This document shows positions 1 to 8,503 of a stretch of DNA of 64,000 nt, piece by piece (the first letter of the stretch is position 1; each line of letters begins with the position of its first letter). Where the stretch lies: NCBI GenBank assembly GCA_045595185.1, contig JAZNZX010000067.1, positions 62,001 through 126,000 on the forward strand, written 5' to 3'. The stretch comes from Fimenecus sp045595185. GTDB lineage: Bacteria > Bacillota > Clostridia > Oscillospirales > Acutalibacteraceae. The translations under genes and the position numbers were made by a program. The notes under the pieces were generated by a model. It saw only the letters and a program-made list of their open reading frames with translations, made no database searches and was not told the DNA's origin.

Positions 1-3
1 TGA

Positions 4-40
4 TTTACAGGGGCAGACATTTTGTCTGCCCTATTGTAAA
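4..40. repeat. Short palindromic hairpin at left edge
   Basis: Arms GGGCAGACA (11-19) and TGTCTGCCC (23-31) pair perfectly around TTT, and the flanks TTTACA/TGTAAA (4-9, 35-40) extend the pairing. It resembles the GTAGGGG...CCCG hairpin family found elsewhere in the window. It could also be the terminator of a gene left of the window, but no T-run follows. Confidence 0.6.
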
Positions 41-61
41 TTTATTTGAAAAGGACACACT

Positions 62-577
62 ATGATTAAAGATTTTCTCGAATTAGGTCAGATTGTATCG
101 ACTCACGGAATAAAAGGTGAATTGAGATTTAACCCTTGGTGCGATACACCTGATTTTGTTAAAAAATTCAAAACCTTGTATTTTGATAATAAGGGTGAAA
201 AAGAAATAAAAGTCATCTCTGCTCGTCCTCATGGCAATGTTGCCATTTTGATGCTTGACGGTATTGATGATATTGATAAAGCTCGTTCATTAAAGAATAA
301 GGTTCTTTATATGAAACGCAGCGACGCAAAGCTTCCAAAGGGTACTTGGTTTATACAGGAACTTTTTGACTGTACTGTTGTTGATGATAATACAGATAAA
401 ATTTTGGGAACAATAAGCGATGTAAGTGAAACAGGTGCTAACGATGTTTGGCACATTAAAACACCTAATGGTGAAGTGCTTATTCCTGCAATTAAACAGG
501 TTGTTGTTTCAGTTGATGTGGAAGAAGGCATTGTAAAAATCAATCCTATAAAAGGACTTTTTGAAGATGAAAATTAA
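62..577 (+). CDS. rimM: Ribosome maturation factor RimM
   Basis: RimM binds ribosomal protein S19 and helps 30S maturation and 16S processing in the cytoplasm. The 171-residue product has the normal family length. The N-terminal RimM motif LGQIVSTHGIKGELRF is at about residues 7-22, and the C-terminal half (about 95-168) has the PRC-barrel pattern, with the PAIKQVVVSVDVE stretch near the end. A ribosome site (AAGGACA) sits just before the ATG. The gene overlaps trmD by 11 bp, the usual Firmicutes arrangement. rplS, which often follows trmD, is instead about 53 kb downstream in this window. Confidence 0.96.
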   Translation: MIKDFLELGQIVSTHGIKGELRFNPWCDTPDFVKKFKTLYFDNKGEKEIKVISARPHGNVAILMLDGIDDIDKARSLKNKVLYMKRSDAKLPKGTWFIQELFDCTVVDDNTDKILGTISDVSETGANDVWHIKTPNGEVLIPAIKQVVVSVDVEEGIVKINPIKGLFEDEN

Positions 578-1295
578 CATTATGACACTTTTTCCCGAAA
601 TGTGCGAAAATGTACTTTCTGAAAGTATTATCGGTCGCGCAAGGGAAAAAGGATATGTTGAGATAAATTGTGTAAACATAAGGGACTATACTCTCGATAA
701 ACACCGTCGTGTTGACGATGCACCGTACGGTGGTGGTATGGGTATGCTTATGCAGACACAACCTATTGCAGATTGTTATAAGGCAATTTGTGAAAAAAGT
801 GAAAATAAAAACCACCTTATATATATGTCACCTTGCGGACAAGTGCTTACTCAAAGTAAGGTTAAGGAATTGGCAAATATGCCTGAAATTACAATTCTCT
901 GTGGTCATTATGAGGGGATTGACCAACGAGTAATTGATACACTTGTTGACGAACAGATTTCAATTGGTGATTATGTGTTGACAGGTGGCGAATTACCTGC
1001 AATGGTTCTTGCTGACTCAATATCAAGAATGTTAGAAGGCGTATTGCCGAATGATGAGGCAAAGGAGCTTGAAAGCCATTATAACGGTCTTTTGGAATAT
1101 CCCCAATATACAAGACCTTACGAATGGAATGGCTTAAAAGTCCCTGATGTGCTTATGTCAGGTCATCACGGTAATGTTGATAAATGGCATCGTGAGCAGT
1201 CACTTTTAATGACGGCAAAGCATCGACCTGATATGCTTGAAAAAGCAGAGCTTACAAATGAGGACAGGGAATTTTTAAAGAAGAATAATTTATAA
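567..1295 (+). CDS. trmD: tRNA (guanine-37-N1)-methyltransferase TrmD
   Basis: TrmD is a SPOUT-class enzyme that methylates G37 of tRNAs from S-adenosylmethionine, preventing +1 frameshifting. I chose the ATG at 567 (protein MKINIMTLFPEM...) over the in-frame TTG at 561 because AAAGGA at 551-556 is well spaced for it. The 242-residue product shows the knot signatures LCGHYEGIDQRV and SIGDYVLTGGELPAM and the early YGGGMGMLM motif. It is translationally coupled to rimM by overlap. Confidence 0.97.
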   Translation: MKINIMTLFPEMCENVLSESIIGRAREKGYVEINCVNIRDYTLDKHRRVDDAPYGGGMGMLMQTQPIADCYKAICEKSENKNHLIYMSPCGQVLTQSKVKELANMPEITILCGHYEGIDQRVIDTLVDEQISIGDYVLTGGELPAMVLADSISRMLEGVLPNDEAKELESHYNGLLEYPQYTRPYEWNGLKVPDVLMSGHHGNVDKWHREQSLLMTAKHRPDMLEKAELTNEDREFLKKNNL

Positions 1296-1318
1296 CAAAT
1301 CACAAGGGTAAGAGAGAA

Positions 1319-2350
1319 ATGGATATAAAATTAGTTACAAAATCAGATATAGTAAAGTATGTTGCAGTCATACTTGCTATGGTATTGTTGGTTTCAACGG
1401 TAGTTCTCGGTGTAAGAAACAAAAATAAATCAAATGAAATTGACGAGCTGAACAGTCAGTTGGCATCAGGCGAATTGTTGTTAAGTGAAAATCAATCTGA
1501 AAAAGAGCTTTTTGAAGAAGAAAAAAGCAGTATTGAGCAGTCATATAAGGACAAGCTTAACGAACAGGAAGAAAGTCACGAAAGTGTTCTTGATGAACTA
1601 AATAGCAAAATTGACGACCTCAATAAGCAGATAGCCTTAAAAAATAAGGACAAAGATAAAGACAAAGAAAAAGAAACCACAACAAAAAAACCACAGACAC
1701 AACTTGTTATGCCTGAACCAATATCATCAATAGGCAAAACAGTTTATCTTACATTTGATGACGGACCATCACAATATACTTCTGAAATCCTTGACATCTT
1801 AGACGATTATGGTGTCAAGGCAACTTTTTTTGTGGTGAACGGAAAATATAACCATATAATGAAGGATATTGTTGACCGTGGTCACCAGATTGGACTTCAT
1901 TGTTACAAGCATGTTTATTCTGAAATTTATGAATCCGATGAAGCATATTTTAAAGATTTAGAGAAGATTTCAAATGTTGTAAAAAAACAAACAGGTGTGG
2001 ATACTAAAATCATTCGTTTTCCCGGTGGAGGAAGTAACACAATCAGCAAAAAGTATTCACCGGGTATTATGACCCGTCTTACAACATCTGTTGTAGAAAA
2101 AGGGTACAGTTATTTTGACTGGAATTGCTCTAACGGTGATGCTGACGGTGCAAATACAATTGTGAAACAAGTAATAAATTGTAGTCAGTTTCCTCGCAAC
2201 GAAAAGAAAATAGTTGTCCTTATGCACGATAACAAGGAAATCACAATGAAATCCTTACCAAAAATTATTGAATATTATCAGGCTTGTGGAATGGAATTCG
2301 GTGTTTTAACAGAAGCAACCGAATTTACAAATCATCCTGTTTTTAATTGA
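1319..2350 (+). CDS. Membrane-anchored polysaccharide deacetylase (NodB domain)
   Basis: Likely a cell-surface carbohydrate esterase family 4 enzyme removing N-acetyl groups from peptidoglycan or another surface glycan. Residues 13-32 form one N-terminal transmembrane anchor. About 38-110 is a charged coiled coil, followed by a Lys/Asp-rich linker (about 108-125). The NodB domain follows, with TFDDGPS at 145-151 (catalytic/metal aspartates 147-148), metal-binding histidines in HCYKH at 194-198, and RFPGG. The usual HSxxH is here HCxxH, so the Ser/Thr is replaced by Cys. It lies 23 bp after trmD and may share its transcript. The substrate is not shown by the sequence. Confidence 0.88.
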   Translation: MDIKLVTKSDIVKYVAVILAMVLLVSTVVLGVRNKNKSNEIDELNSQLASGELLLSENQSEKELFEEEKSSIEQSYKDKLNEQEESHESVLDELNSKIDDLNKQIALKNKDKDKDKEKETTTKKPQTQLVMPEPISSIGKTVYLTFDDGPSQYTSEILDILDDYGVKATFFVVNGKYNHIMKDIVDRGHQIGLHCYKHVYSEIYESDEAYFKDLEKISNVVKKQTGVDTKIIRFPGGGSNTISKKYSPGIMTRLTTSVVEKGYSYFDWNCSNGDADGANTIVKQVINCSQFPRNEKKIVVLMHDNKEITMKSLPKIIEYYQACGMEFGVLTEATEFTNHPVFN

Positions 2351-2470
2351 TAATAGACAAAAAAATACAAAGATTATGGGAAAAATGCACAAACTTAAAT
2401 CTCATAAAAAAGGTGTTTTTGTTTTTATAACTGAATTATCGATTTTGGGTGAAAACTGCAACTTTTTTCG

Positions 2471-2498
2471 TTGACGAGTCAAAGTTTTGTGGTATAAT
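2471..2498 (+). promoter_or_regulatory. SigA-type promoter for HPr gene
   Basis: -35 TTGACG (2471-2476), 16-bp spacer, -10 TATAAT (2493-2498) with an extended TGG just upstream. It lies about 60 bp before the HPr start, in a 209-bp gap with no gene. Confidence 0.8.
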
Positions 2499-2559
2499 AT
2501 ATTAGTAATAAACGTATTTAATTATGTTATTTATATTTTATCATTTGGGAGAATGAGTT

Positions 2560-2823
2560 ATGTATACTAAAGATGTAGAAGTTAAAAATCAGGTTGGTTT
2601 GCACGCTCGTCCTGCAACATTCTTTATCCAGAAGGCTAATGAATTTAAATCATCAATCTGGGTTGAAAAGGAAGACAGAAGAGTAAATGCAAAGAGCCTT
2701 CTCGGTGTCCTTTCATTGGGCATTATGGGTGGCACAACAATCCGTATTCACGCAGGTGGCCCTGACGAGGAACAGGCTGTTGAGGAGCTTGTTAAACTTG
2801 TTGAATCAGGCTTTGCTGAATAA
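2560..2823 (+). CDS. ptsH: Phosphocarrier protein HPr
   Basis: HPr passes phosphate from enzyme I to sugar-specific EII proteins of the PTS and, when phosphorylated on Ser46, acts with CcpA in catabolite repression in Firmicutes. The 87-residue protein has the active-site motif GLHARPA with His15, and Ser46 in NAKSLLGVL, so both phosphorylation sites are present; this favours HPr over Crh, which lacks His15. It is monocistronic: its own promoter is upstream and a terminator follows. No ptsI is adjacent. Confidence 0.96.
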   Translation: MYTKDVEVKNQVGLHARPATFFIQKANEFKSSIWVEKEDRRVNAKSLLGVLSLGIMGGTTIRIHAGGPDEEQAVEELVKLVESGFAE

Positions 2824-2836
2824 TTTAACAGAATTT

Positions 2837-2876
2837 AGCACACTTGAAGGTTACTTTGAGTGTGCTTTATTTTTTT
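2837..2876 (+). terminator. Rho-independent terminator after HPr
   Basis: Stem AGCACACT (2837-2844)/AGTGTGCT (2859-2866), 14-nt loop, followed by a T-rich run. Confidence 0.8.
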
Positions 2877-2902
2877 GTTACTATATGTTATAATAGTGTC
2901 TC

Positions 2903-2929
2903 GTAGGGGACGGCGTCCTCGACGTCCCG
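2903..2929. repeat. GTAGGGG-family hairpin repeat
   Basis: A 27-bp copy of the interspersed hairpin with GTAGGGG...CCCG ends; arms GGGACG/CGTCCC. It is located between HPr and the methyltransferase. Confidence 0.7.
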
Positions 2930-2963
2930 TTAAAAAATAATATAGTTAAAAGGAAAATGTTGT

Positions 2964-3749
2964 ATGGAAATAGTAAATAACAATATTGACCACGGTAAAT
3001 CATTTGACTGGGGAAAAGTGTCAAAAGACTATGGAAAATATCGTGATATTTACCCTGAAGAATTTTACAAGAAAATAGTGGATTTAGGTCTTTGCACAAA
3101 TGGACAGAAGGTACTTGACATAGGAACAGGAACAGGCGTTATTCCTCGAAATATGTATAAATTTGGTGCAAAGTTTACTGGTGCAGATATTTCTGAAAAT
3201 CAGATTACTGAAGCTATTGAATTATCAAAAGGAATGGACATACAATATATAGTTTCTTCTGCAGAAGAAATTGATTTTCCAAATGGAACTTTTGATGTAG
3301 TATCTGCTTGTCAATGTTTTATGTATTTTGATAAAAATATAATTCTTCCTAAAATACATAATATTCTTAAAGACAACGGTCATTTTTTAATTCTATTTAT
3401 GGCTTGGTTACCACATGAGAGTGAAATAGCATCAAAAAGCGAAGAGCTTGTTTTGAAATATAATCCTGCTTGGACTGGTGGCGGTATGACACGATATGAA
3501 CTCAAAAAGCCAAAATGGGCAGAATCTTTGTTTGAAGTTGAAAATGCAATAACTTACGGAGTTAATGTGCCATTTACTCGTGAAACTTGGCATGGAAGAA
3601 TTGTAGCTTGTCGTGGTATTGGTGCTTCATCACTTTCAAATGAAGAAAAAGAAAGCTTTTCAATAGAACATACTAAATATTTAAAAACTGTTCCAGAAAG
3701 ATTTGAAATACCACATTATGTATCAATTTTAAATTTAAAAAAGTTATAG
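2964..3749 (+). CDS. Class I SAM-dependent methyltransferase, substrate unknown
   Basis: A 261-residue methyltransferase of the UbiE/SmtA type. Motif I VLDIGTGTGVIPR is at about residues 49-61, the acidic motif II region is ADISENQ, and the post-I region includes AEEIDFPNGTFDVVSACQCFMYFD, as in Methyltransf_11 enzymes. It stands alone between the HPr terminator and uvrC with a GTAGGGG-family hairpin in its leader. Nothing in the context indicates the substrate; small-molecule and tRNA substrates are both possible. Confidence 0.85.
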   Translation: MEIVNNNIDHGKSFDWGKVSKDYGKYRDIYPEEFYKKIVDLGLCTNGQKVLDIGTGTGVIPRNMYKFGAKFTGADISENQITEAIELSKGMDIQYIVSSAEEIDFPNGTFDVVSACQCFMYFDKNIILPKIHNILKDNGHFLILFMAWLPHESEIASKSEELVLKYNPAWTGGGMTRYELKKPKWAESLFEVENAITYGVNVPFTRETWHGRIVACRGIGASSLSNEEKESFSIEHTKYLKTVPERFEIPHYVSILNLKKL

Positions 3750-3797
3750 TAGAATAAGCCGTAAATCACCCAAAAAACTTTGAAAGGAGTGAATTCC

Positions 3798-5633
3798 GTG
3801 AACGATAAACTGCATATTCTCCGTGAAAAAGCTATGAAATTACCCTTGACACCCGGTGTTTACATTATGAAAAACAAGCAGGGTAAAATCATTTATATCG
3901 GCAAAGCAAAAAAACTTAAAAATCGTGTAAGTCAGTATTTCGGTTCACAGAATAAGCATCCTATCAAGGTTCGAAAAATGGTGGAAAATGTTGAGGATTT
4001 TGACTATATTCTTACAGATTCCGAATTTGAAGCACTTGTGCTTGAAGCAAGTCTTATAAAACAAAATCAACCCAAATATAATATTCTTTTAAAAGACGAC
4101 AAAGGATACAGCTATATAAAAATAACAAATGAGCCTTATCGAAAAATTTCAGCAGTTTTGCAAAAGGACGATGAAAACGCAGAATATATCGGACCATTTA
4201 CAAGCTCGTATTCAGTCAAGCAATCTGTTGATGAGGCAAACAAAATTTTCAGGCTTCCGCAATGTAATAAATCTTTTCCGAGAGATTTTAAGAAGGGCAG
4301 ACCTTGTCTTAATTTCCATATAAATCGTTGTATGGGTGTCTGCACAGGAAAAATCTCAAAAGCTGAATATGACGAAGCAGTTAACGATGCTCTTGACTTT
4401 TTAAACGGTGATATTACAAAAATCATAAAAGAGTTAAAAGAAAAGATGAATATTTGTGCCGAAAACCTTGAGTTTGAAAAGGCAGGCAAATACCGTGACC
4501 GAATTCGTGCCATTGAAAATATGCAATCAAAGCAAAAGGTAGTAACCGAAACAGGTGACTCAAAGGATGTTTTTGCTCTTGCTGAAAATGAGCAGGATAT
4601 TTGTATAACTGTTTTGCGATATGATAAGGGCAGACTTTGTGACAGCGAATACTTTTTCTTTGATTCTGAAAAAATGGTCACTAATGTCAGGTGCAATTTT
4701 CTTATTCAGTACTACGGAATGAATCGTACCGTACCTCAAAAGGTTTATGTTGATGAATTCTTTGACGATATTGAGTTATTGCAACAGCACCTTACAAATG
4801 TGCGTGGCAAAAAATGTACCGTAACAATCCCGCAAAGAGGCGAGGGCTTGAAACTTGTCAATATGTGTCGTGAAAATGCATACGAGAAACTTGCCCAGAA
4901 AAAAGGCAGGCAATCAACTGAAATTAAGTCCCTTGAAGAACTGAAAAACCTATTAGGACTCTCAAAAACACCTGAATACATTGAGTCTTACGACATCTCT
5001 CATACAGGCGGTGACGACAATGTGGCAGGTATGATTGTTTTCAAAAACGGAAAACCGTTAAAACGAGCATATCGCACATTTAATATCAAATCATTTACAG
5101 GCCAAGATGATTACGGTTCAATGCGTGAGGTTTTATCGCGAAGATTTGATGAATACTTTAAATTTGCAAACGAAAATGCCACAGAGGGCTTTGGCAAGCT
5201 TCCTGATTTGATTTTACTTGACGGTGGTAAAGGACAAGTCAATGCGGTAAAAGAGGTTATGAACGAAAAAAATCTTAATATACCACTTTTCGGCATGGTC
5301 AAGGATTCAAAGCACAAGACAAGAGCCATTACAGGCGATGGTGGTGAAATCGCAATAAACTCAATGCGAAGTGCCTTTACTTTGGTGTCGGAAATCCAGG
5401 AAGAGGTTCATCGCTTTTCAGTTGGTTTTCATCACAAAAAGCATACTAAAAAAGGCCTTGAGCTGTCACTTACCCAAATTGACGGAGTTGGTGAGAAAAA
5501 GGCAAAAGAGCTTCTTAAAGCATTTAAAACCATTAAAAACATAAAAACTGCATCTGTTGATGAGCTTGAAAAAGTCAAAGGAATCAACAGACAACTTGCA
5601 AAAAAAATATACGAATTTTACAGTGAGGAATAA
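3798..5633 (+). CDS. uvrC: Excinuclease ABC subunit C (UvrC)
   Basis: UvrC makes both incisions around DNA lesions in nucleotide excision repair after UvrA/UvrB recognition. The GTG at 3798 is chosen because GAAAGGAG (3782-3789) is 8 nt upstream; an in-frame TTG further upstream lies before this site. The product is 611 residues, typical for the family. In order it has the GIY-YIG nuclease (TPGVYIM and IIYIGKAKKLKNRV), a zinc-binding-type Cys cluster (CNKSF...CLNFHINRCMGVC), the UVR motif ENLEFEKAGKYRDR, the RNase H-like 3' nuclease (ESYDISHTGG, LILLDGGKGQ) and C-terminal helix-hairpin-helices (IDGVGEKKAKELL). Confidence 0.97.
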   Translation: MNDKLHILREKAMKLPLTPGVYIMKNKQGKIIYIGKAKKLKNRVSQYFGSQNKHPIKVRKMVENVEDFDYILTDSEFEALVLEASLIKQNQPKYNILLKDDKGYSYIKITNEPYRKISAVLQKDDENAEYIGPFTSSYSVKQSVDEANKIFRLPQCNKSFPRDFKKGRPCLNFHINRCMGVCTGKISKAEYDEAVNDALDFLNGDITKIIKELKEKMNICAENLEFEKAGKYRDRIRAIENMQSKQKVVTETGDSKDVFALAENEQDICITVLRYDKGRLCDSEYFFFDSEKMVTNVRCNFLIQYYGMNRTVPQKVYVDEFFDDIELLQQHLTNVRGKKCTVTIPQRGEGLKLVNMCRENAYEKLAQKKGRQSTEIKSLEELKNLLGLSKTPEYIESYDISHTGGDDNVAGMIVFKNGKPLKRAYRTFNIKSFTGQDDYGSMREVLSRRFDEYFKFANENATEGFGKLPDLILLDGGKGQVNAVKEVMNEKNLNIPLFGMVKDSKHKTRAITGDGGEIAINSMRSAFTLVSEIQEEVHRFSVGFHHKKHTKKGLELSLTQIDGVGEKKAKELLKAFKTIKNIKTASVDELEKVKGINRQLAKKIYEFYSEE

Positions 5634-5638
5634 AAACT

Positions 5639-6301
5639 ATGTTTGATACAATAATTTTCGATTTGGACGGAACACTTTTAAACACTCTTGAGGACCTTAT
5701 GGACAGTGTTAATTATGCGCTCAGCCGACAGAGTTTTCCGTTAAGAACTTTGAGTGAAATCCGTTCATTTGTAGGTAACGGAATTCGTCTTCTTATGGAA
5801 AGAGCAGTTCCTGAAAATGTTGTTGGAACAGAAACTTTTGAAGTGTGCTTTAAGGATTTCTGTGATTATTACAAAATTCATATGGAAGATAAAACTGCAC
5901 CGTACGAGGGCATAAATAATATGCTTACAAATATCAAAAAAGCAGGCTTTAAAACTGCTATTGTTACAAACAAGGCTGATTTCGCAGCACAGGATTTGTG
6001 TAAGAGAATGTTCGGTGAAAATATTGATTTGGTTGTGGGCAGTACTGATGACAGACCGAATAAGCCTGCACCAGACGGAGTTTTCTATGCTCTCCATGTC
6101 CTTAACAGCAAAACAGAAAATACTGTTTTTGTGGGTGACGCAGATACAGACATTCTCACAGCGAAAAATGCAGGTTTACCGTCAATCGGTGTTTTATGGG
6201 GCTTCCGTGACCGTGATGTAATTGAAAATGAAGGTGCAGAATACATAGTTGAAACTGTAAATGACCTTGAAAAATTACTTATTTGTTTAAAAAACGGATG
6301 A
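5639..6301 (+). CDS. HAD-family phosphatase, phosphoglycolate phosphatase-like
   Basis: A 220-residue HAD hydrolase. Motif I is IIFDLDGTLLNT with catalytic Asp pair 8 and 10; motif II VTNKAD; motif III lysine in NKPAPDGV; motif IV VGDADTDILTAKNAG. The inserted helical cap between motifs I and II is of the Gph/PgmB type. It starts 5 bp after uvrC and is probably co-transcribed. Phosphoglycolate (released from DNA 3' ends during repair) is a reasonable substrate beside uvrC, but beta-phosphoglucomutase-like or general phosphatase activity cannot be excluded. Confidence 0.85.
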   Translation: MFDTIIFDLDGTLLNTLEDLMDSVNYALSRQSFPLRTLSEIRSFVGNGIRLLMERAVPENVVGTETFEVCFKDFCDYYKIHMEDKTAPYEGINNMLTNIKKAGFKTAIVTNKADFAAQDLCKRMFGENIDLVVGSTDDRPNKPAPDGVFYALHVLNSKTENTVFVGDADTDILTAKNAGLPSIGVLWGFRDRDVIENEGAEYIVETVNDLEKLLICLKNG

Positions 6302-6327
6302 TTTTTCCATAATATTATTAAAATAAT

Positions 6328-6356
6328 TTGACAAATACATGTAAAAATGCGATAAT
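6328..6356 (+). promoter_or_regulatory. SigA-type promoter for rsmD-coaD operon
   Basis: TTGACA (6328-6333), 17-bp spacer, GATAAT (6351-6356), about 33 bp before the rsmD start. Confidence 0.8.
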
Positions 6357-6388
6357 ATCTGTATGTATTTAAACAATGGAGCGAATTT

Positions 6389-6928
6389 ATGAGAGTAATA
6401 ACAGGTGAAGCAAGAGGCAGAAAACTTATTACCCTTGAGGGTGACGATGTTCGTCCTACAACTGACAGGGTAAAGGAAAGTCTTTTTAATATTATTCAGT
6501 TTGATATTGAGGGTGCATCTGTTCTCGATTTATTTGCAGGTTCAGGACAATTAGGTATTGAGGCTCTCAGTCGCGGTGCTAAGCATTGTACTTTCGTTGA
6601 TTCATCCAATCGTTCAGTCGAGGTTATAAAGCAGAATCTTAAAACGGTGGGCTTTGAAAAAAGAGCGAGTGTTTTCTGTGGTGACGGAAAAATGTATATT
6701 AAACTCAGTAAAGATGTGTTTGATATCGCACTTCTTGACCCACCATATAACAAGAAAATTCTTGACGATGTTTTGCCTGTTGTGGCTGATAAAATGAGCG
6801 ATTACGGTGTAATTCTCTGTGAAAGCGAATTGCGTGAAGAATTACCTGAAACAGCAGGTGAGTTTTCCAAAGACCGTGAATATAAGTATGGTAAGATTAA
6901 AATTACCACTTACAGAAAGAATAAGTGA
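6389..6928 (+). CDS. rsmD: 16S rRNA (guanine-966-N2)-methyltransferase RsmD
   Basis: RsmD methylates G966 of 16S rRNA in the assembled 30S subunit. The 179-residue protein is standard size, starts with MRVITGEARGRKL, and has the SAM-binding motif DLFAGSGQLGIEALSRGA and the N6/N2-methylase catalytic motif DPPY (LLDPPYN). It is the first gene of a group with coaD, as in many Firmicutes. Confidence 0.95.
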   Translation: MRVITGEARGRKLITLEGDDVRPTTDRVKESLFNIIQFDIEGASVLDLFAGSGQLGIEALSRGAKHCTFVDSSNRSVEVIKQNLKTVGFEKRASVFCGDGKMYIKLSKDVFDIALLDPPYNKKILDDVLPVVADKMSDYGVILCESELREELPETAGEFSKDREYKYGKIKITTYRKNK

Positions 6929-6933
6929 AAACA

Positions 6934-7428
6934 ATGAAAACAGTAATTTGTCCGGGTAGCTTTGACCCGGTAACTAACGGACATCTTGATATTATCCGTC
7001 GGAGCTCAAAGCTTTTTGATAAGGTAATCGTTGTTGTTATGAAGAACCCTTCAAAAACAAATTTCTGCTTTTCTTACGAAGAAAGAGCAGAGCTTATCAG
7101 ACGCTGTATAAGTGAGTTTGACAATGTTGAGGTTGATATTTACGAAGGACTTCTTGCTGAATATGCAAGGCAGAAGGGTGCTGTTGCAGTAGTTAAGGGA
7201 CTTCGTGCCGTGTCTGACTTTGAATATGAATTTCAGCAGGCTCAGATGAACAAAAAACTCAACAATGAACTGGAGACAATATTTATCAACACTCGCGTTG
7301 AAAATCTTTATCTCAGTTCAAGTGCAGTAAAGCAAATTTGCGAATTAGGTGGGGATATAAGTGATTTTGTCCCTGAAATAATTTGTGAAGATATAGTTGA
7401 AAGAATTAAAAGAGGTGTAAGCAAATGA
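6934..7428 (+). CDS. coaD: Phosphopantetheine adenylyltransferase CoaD
   Basis: CoaD transfers AMP from ATP to 4'-phosphopantetheine, the penultimate step of coenzyme A synthesis. The 164-residue product begins MKTVICPGSFDPVTNGH, with the nucleotidyltransferase HxGH-type motif seen as TNGH, and ends with the SSSAVKQI signature. I take the ATG at 6934; the in-frame GTG at 6925 overlaps the rsmD stop and adds three residues. Operon with rsmD. Confidence 0.96.
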   Translation: MKTVICPGSFDPVTNGHLDIIRRSSKLFDKVIVVVMKNPSKTNFCFSYEERAELIRRCISEFDNVEVDIYEGLLAEYARQKGAVAVVKGLRAVSDFEYEFQQAQMNKKLNNELETIFINTRVENLYLSSSAVKQICELGGDISDFVPEIICEDIVERIKRGVSK

Positions 7429-7958
7429 CAGTAGAAAACTTACTTGACGAGATTGAGTCTATACTTGAGGAAGGAAAAACAGTTCCTTTTACATCAAACC
7501 TTTTGGTTGATGCACAGGCCATTAAGACAGCAATCGAGGATATAAGACTCAATATGCCGGAAGAACTTATGCAGGCAAGAAAGATTGCATCAGAAAGAAA
7601 AGAAATTCTTACAGGAGCACAGGATAATGCTGACAAGATTATCGAACAGGCACATGTAAGAGCAAAGGAAATCATTTCTGAAGATGAAATCACAAGAGGA
7701 GCAGAGGTTCAGGCTGAAGAAATCATTCAGCAGGCAAGACAGACTGCAAACGAAATTATTGAACAGGCTCGTGCTTCTGCAACTGAACTTACAGAACAGG
7801 CAAGAAACTGGTCAAGAGAAATGCGTCAGAGTGCAAGTGAATATGTTGAAAGCATTGTTGCTGTTGCTGATGAAACTCTTACAAATTCTGTTAATGAAAT
7901 TCGTCGTGCGCGTCAGCATCTTAAATCTGCATCACAGACAAAACGTGTTGACGAATAA
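7425..7958 (+). CDS. Long coiled-coil protein following coaD, function unknown
   Basis: A 177-residue, Ala/Glu/Gln-rich, almost wholly helical protein. Residues about 45-165 have heptad character with near-repeats of the form QARxxANEIIEQARASA, like the stalk subunits b/E/H of ATP synthases and DivIVA-like coiled coils. No membrane segment or catalytic motif is visible. It overlaps coaD by 4 bp, so the two are translationally coupled. Automated annotation may call it an ATP synthase subunit; no ATP synthase genes are near. A structural or cytoskeletal role is an inference only. Confidence 0.75.
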   Translation: MTVENLLDEIESILEEGKTVPFTSNLLVDAQAIKTAIEDIRLNMPEELMQARKIASERKEILTGAQDNADKIIEQAHVRAKEIISEDEITRGAEVQAEEIIQQARQTANEIIEQARASATELTEQARNWSREMRQSASEYVESIVAVADETLTNSVNEIRRARQHLKSASQTKRVDE

Positions 7959-7982
7959 TACGCAATAAAATCATAACAAGTG

Positions 7983-8024
7983 CACCTCGTAGCATATTTA
8001 TTTATATAAATTGTGTTCGAGGTG
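7983..8024 (+). promoter_or_regulatory. Inverted repeat covering a ribosome-binding site
   Basis: CACCTCG (7983-7989) is complementary to CGAGGTG (8018-8024), which contains the Shine-Dalgarno for the ATG at 8032. The loop is 28 nt and A/T-rich. It may act as a weak terminator or occlude the ribosome site. Confidence 0.4.
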
Positions 8025-8031
8025 TTTATTT

Positions 8032-8502
8032 ATGTTCGTTTATTCTGTTAAGTCAAAACAGATAAAGCTTATATTGTTGGTATCGTTTGTTATAATGACA
8101 GGCATTTCCTTGTTTATTCTGTCAAATGAAAATCAACAGACAGGCAGTACCAAAAGCGTCAGCTATGATGGTGAAACCCATAAACAGCGTATGGAATTTA
8201 TTTCCCAATTTGGTTGGGAAGTGAATGAAGAACCTGTGGAGGTCAAAGAGGTGATTATACCTACTGAGCCTGATGACACTTATTCTGCATATAACGACAT
8301 TCAGAAGTCACAGGGCTTTGACCTTGACTCATTTGCGGGCGAACGGGCAAAATGCTGGACTTATACCGTAAAAAATTATAAAGGTTACGAAAATCAGGAT
8401 TGCATACATGCAAACATTCTTGTCTGTGACGGAAAAGTAATCGGTGGTGACATCTGCTCTGTTCGTCTTGACGGATTTATGCATGGTTTTACAGGTAGTT
8501 AA
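8032..8502 (+). CDS. DUF4830-type membrane-anchored protein
   Basis: A 156-residue protein with one N-terminal transmembrane segment (about residues 10-30) and an extracytoplasmic domain ending in GKVIGGDICSVRLDGFMHGF, which matches my knowledge of the DUF4830 family of Clostridia. The ATG at 8032 follows GAGGTG; an upstream TTG at 8011 lies before this site and is rejected. The region QFGWEVNEEPVEVKEV may be the start of the folded domain. It is 2 bp ahead of the pseudouridine synthase gene. Function is unknown. Confidence 0.75.
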   Translation: MFVYSVKSKQIKLILLVSFVIMTGISLFILSNENQQTGSTKSVSYDGETHKQRMEFISQFGWEVNEEPVEVKEVIIPTEPDDTYSAYNDIQKSQGFDLDSFAGERAKCWTYTVKNYKGYENQDCIHANILVCDGKVIGGDICSVRLDGFMHGFTGS

Positions 8503-8503
8503 A

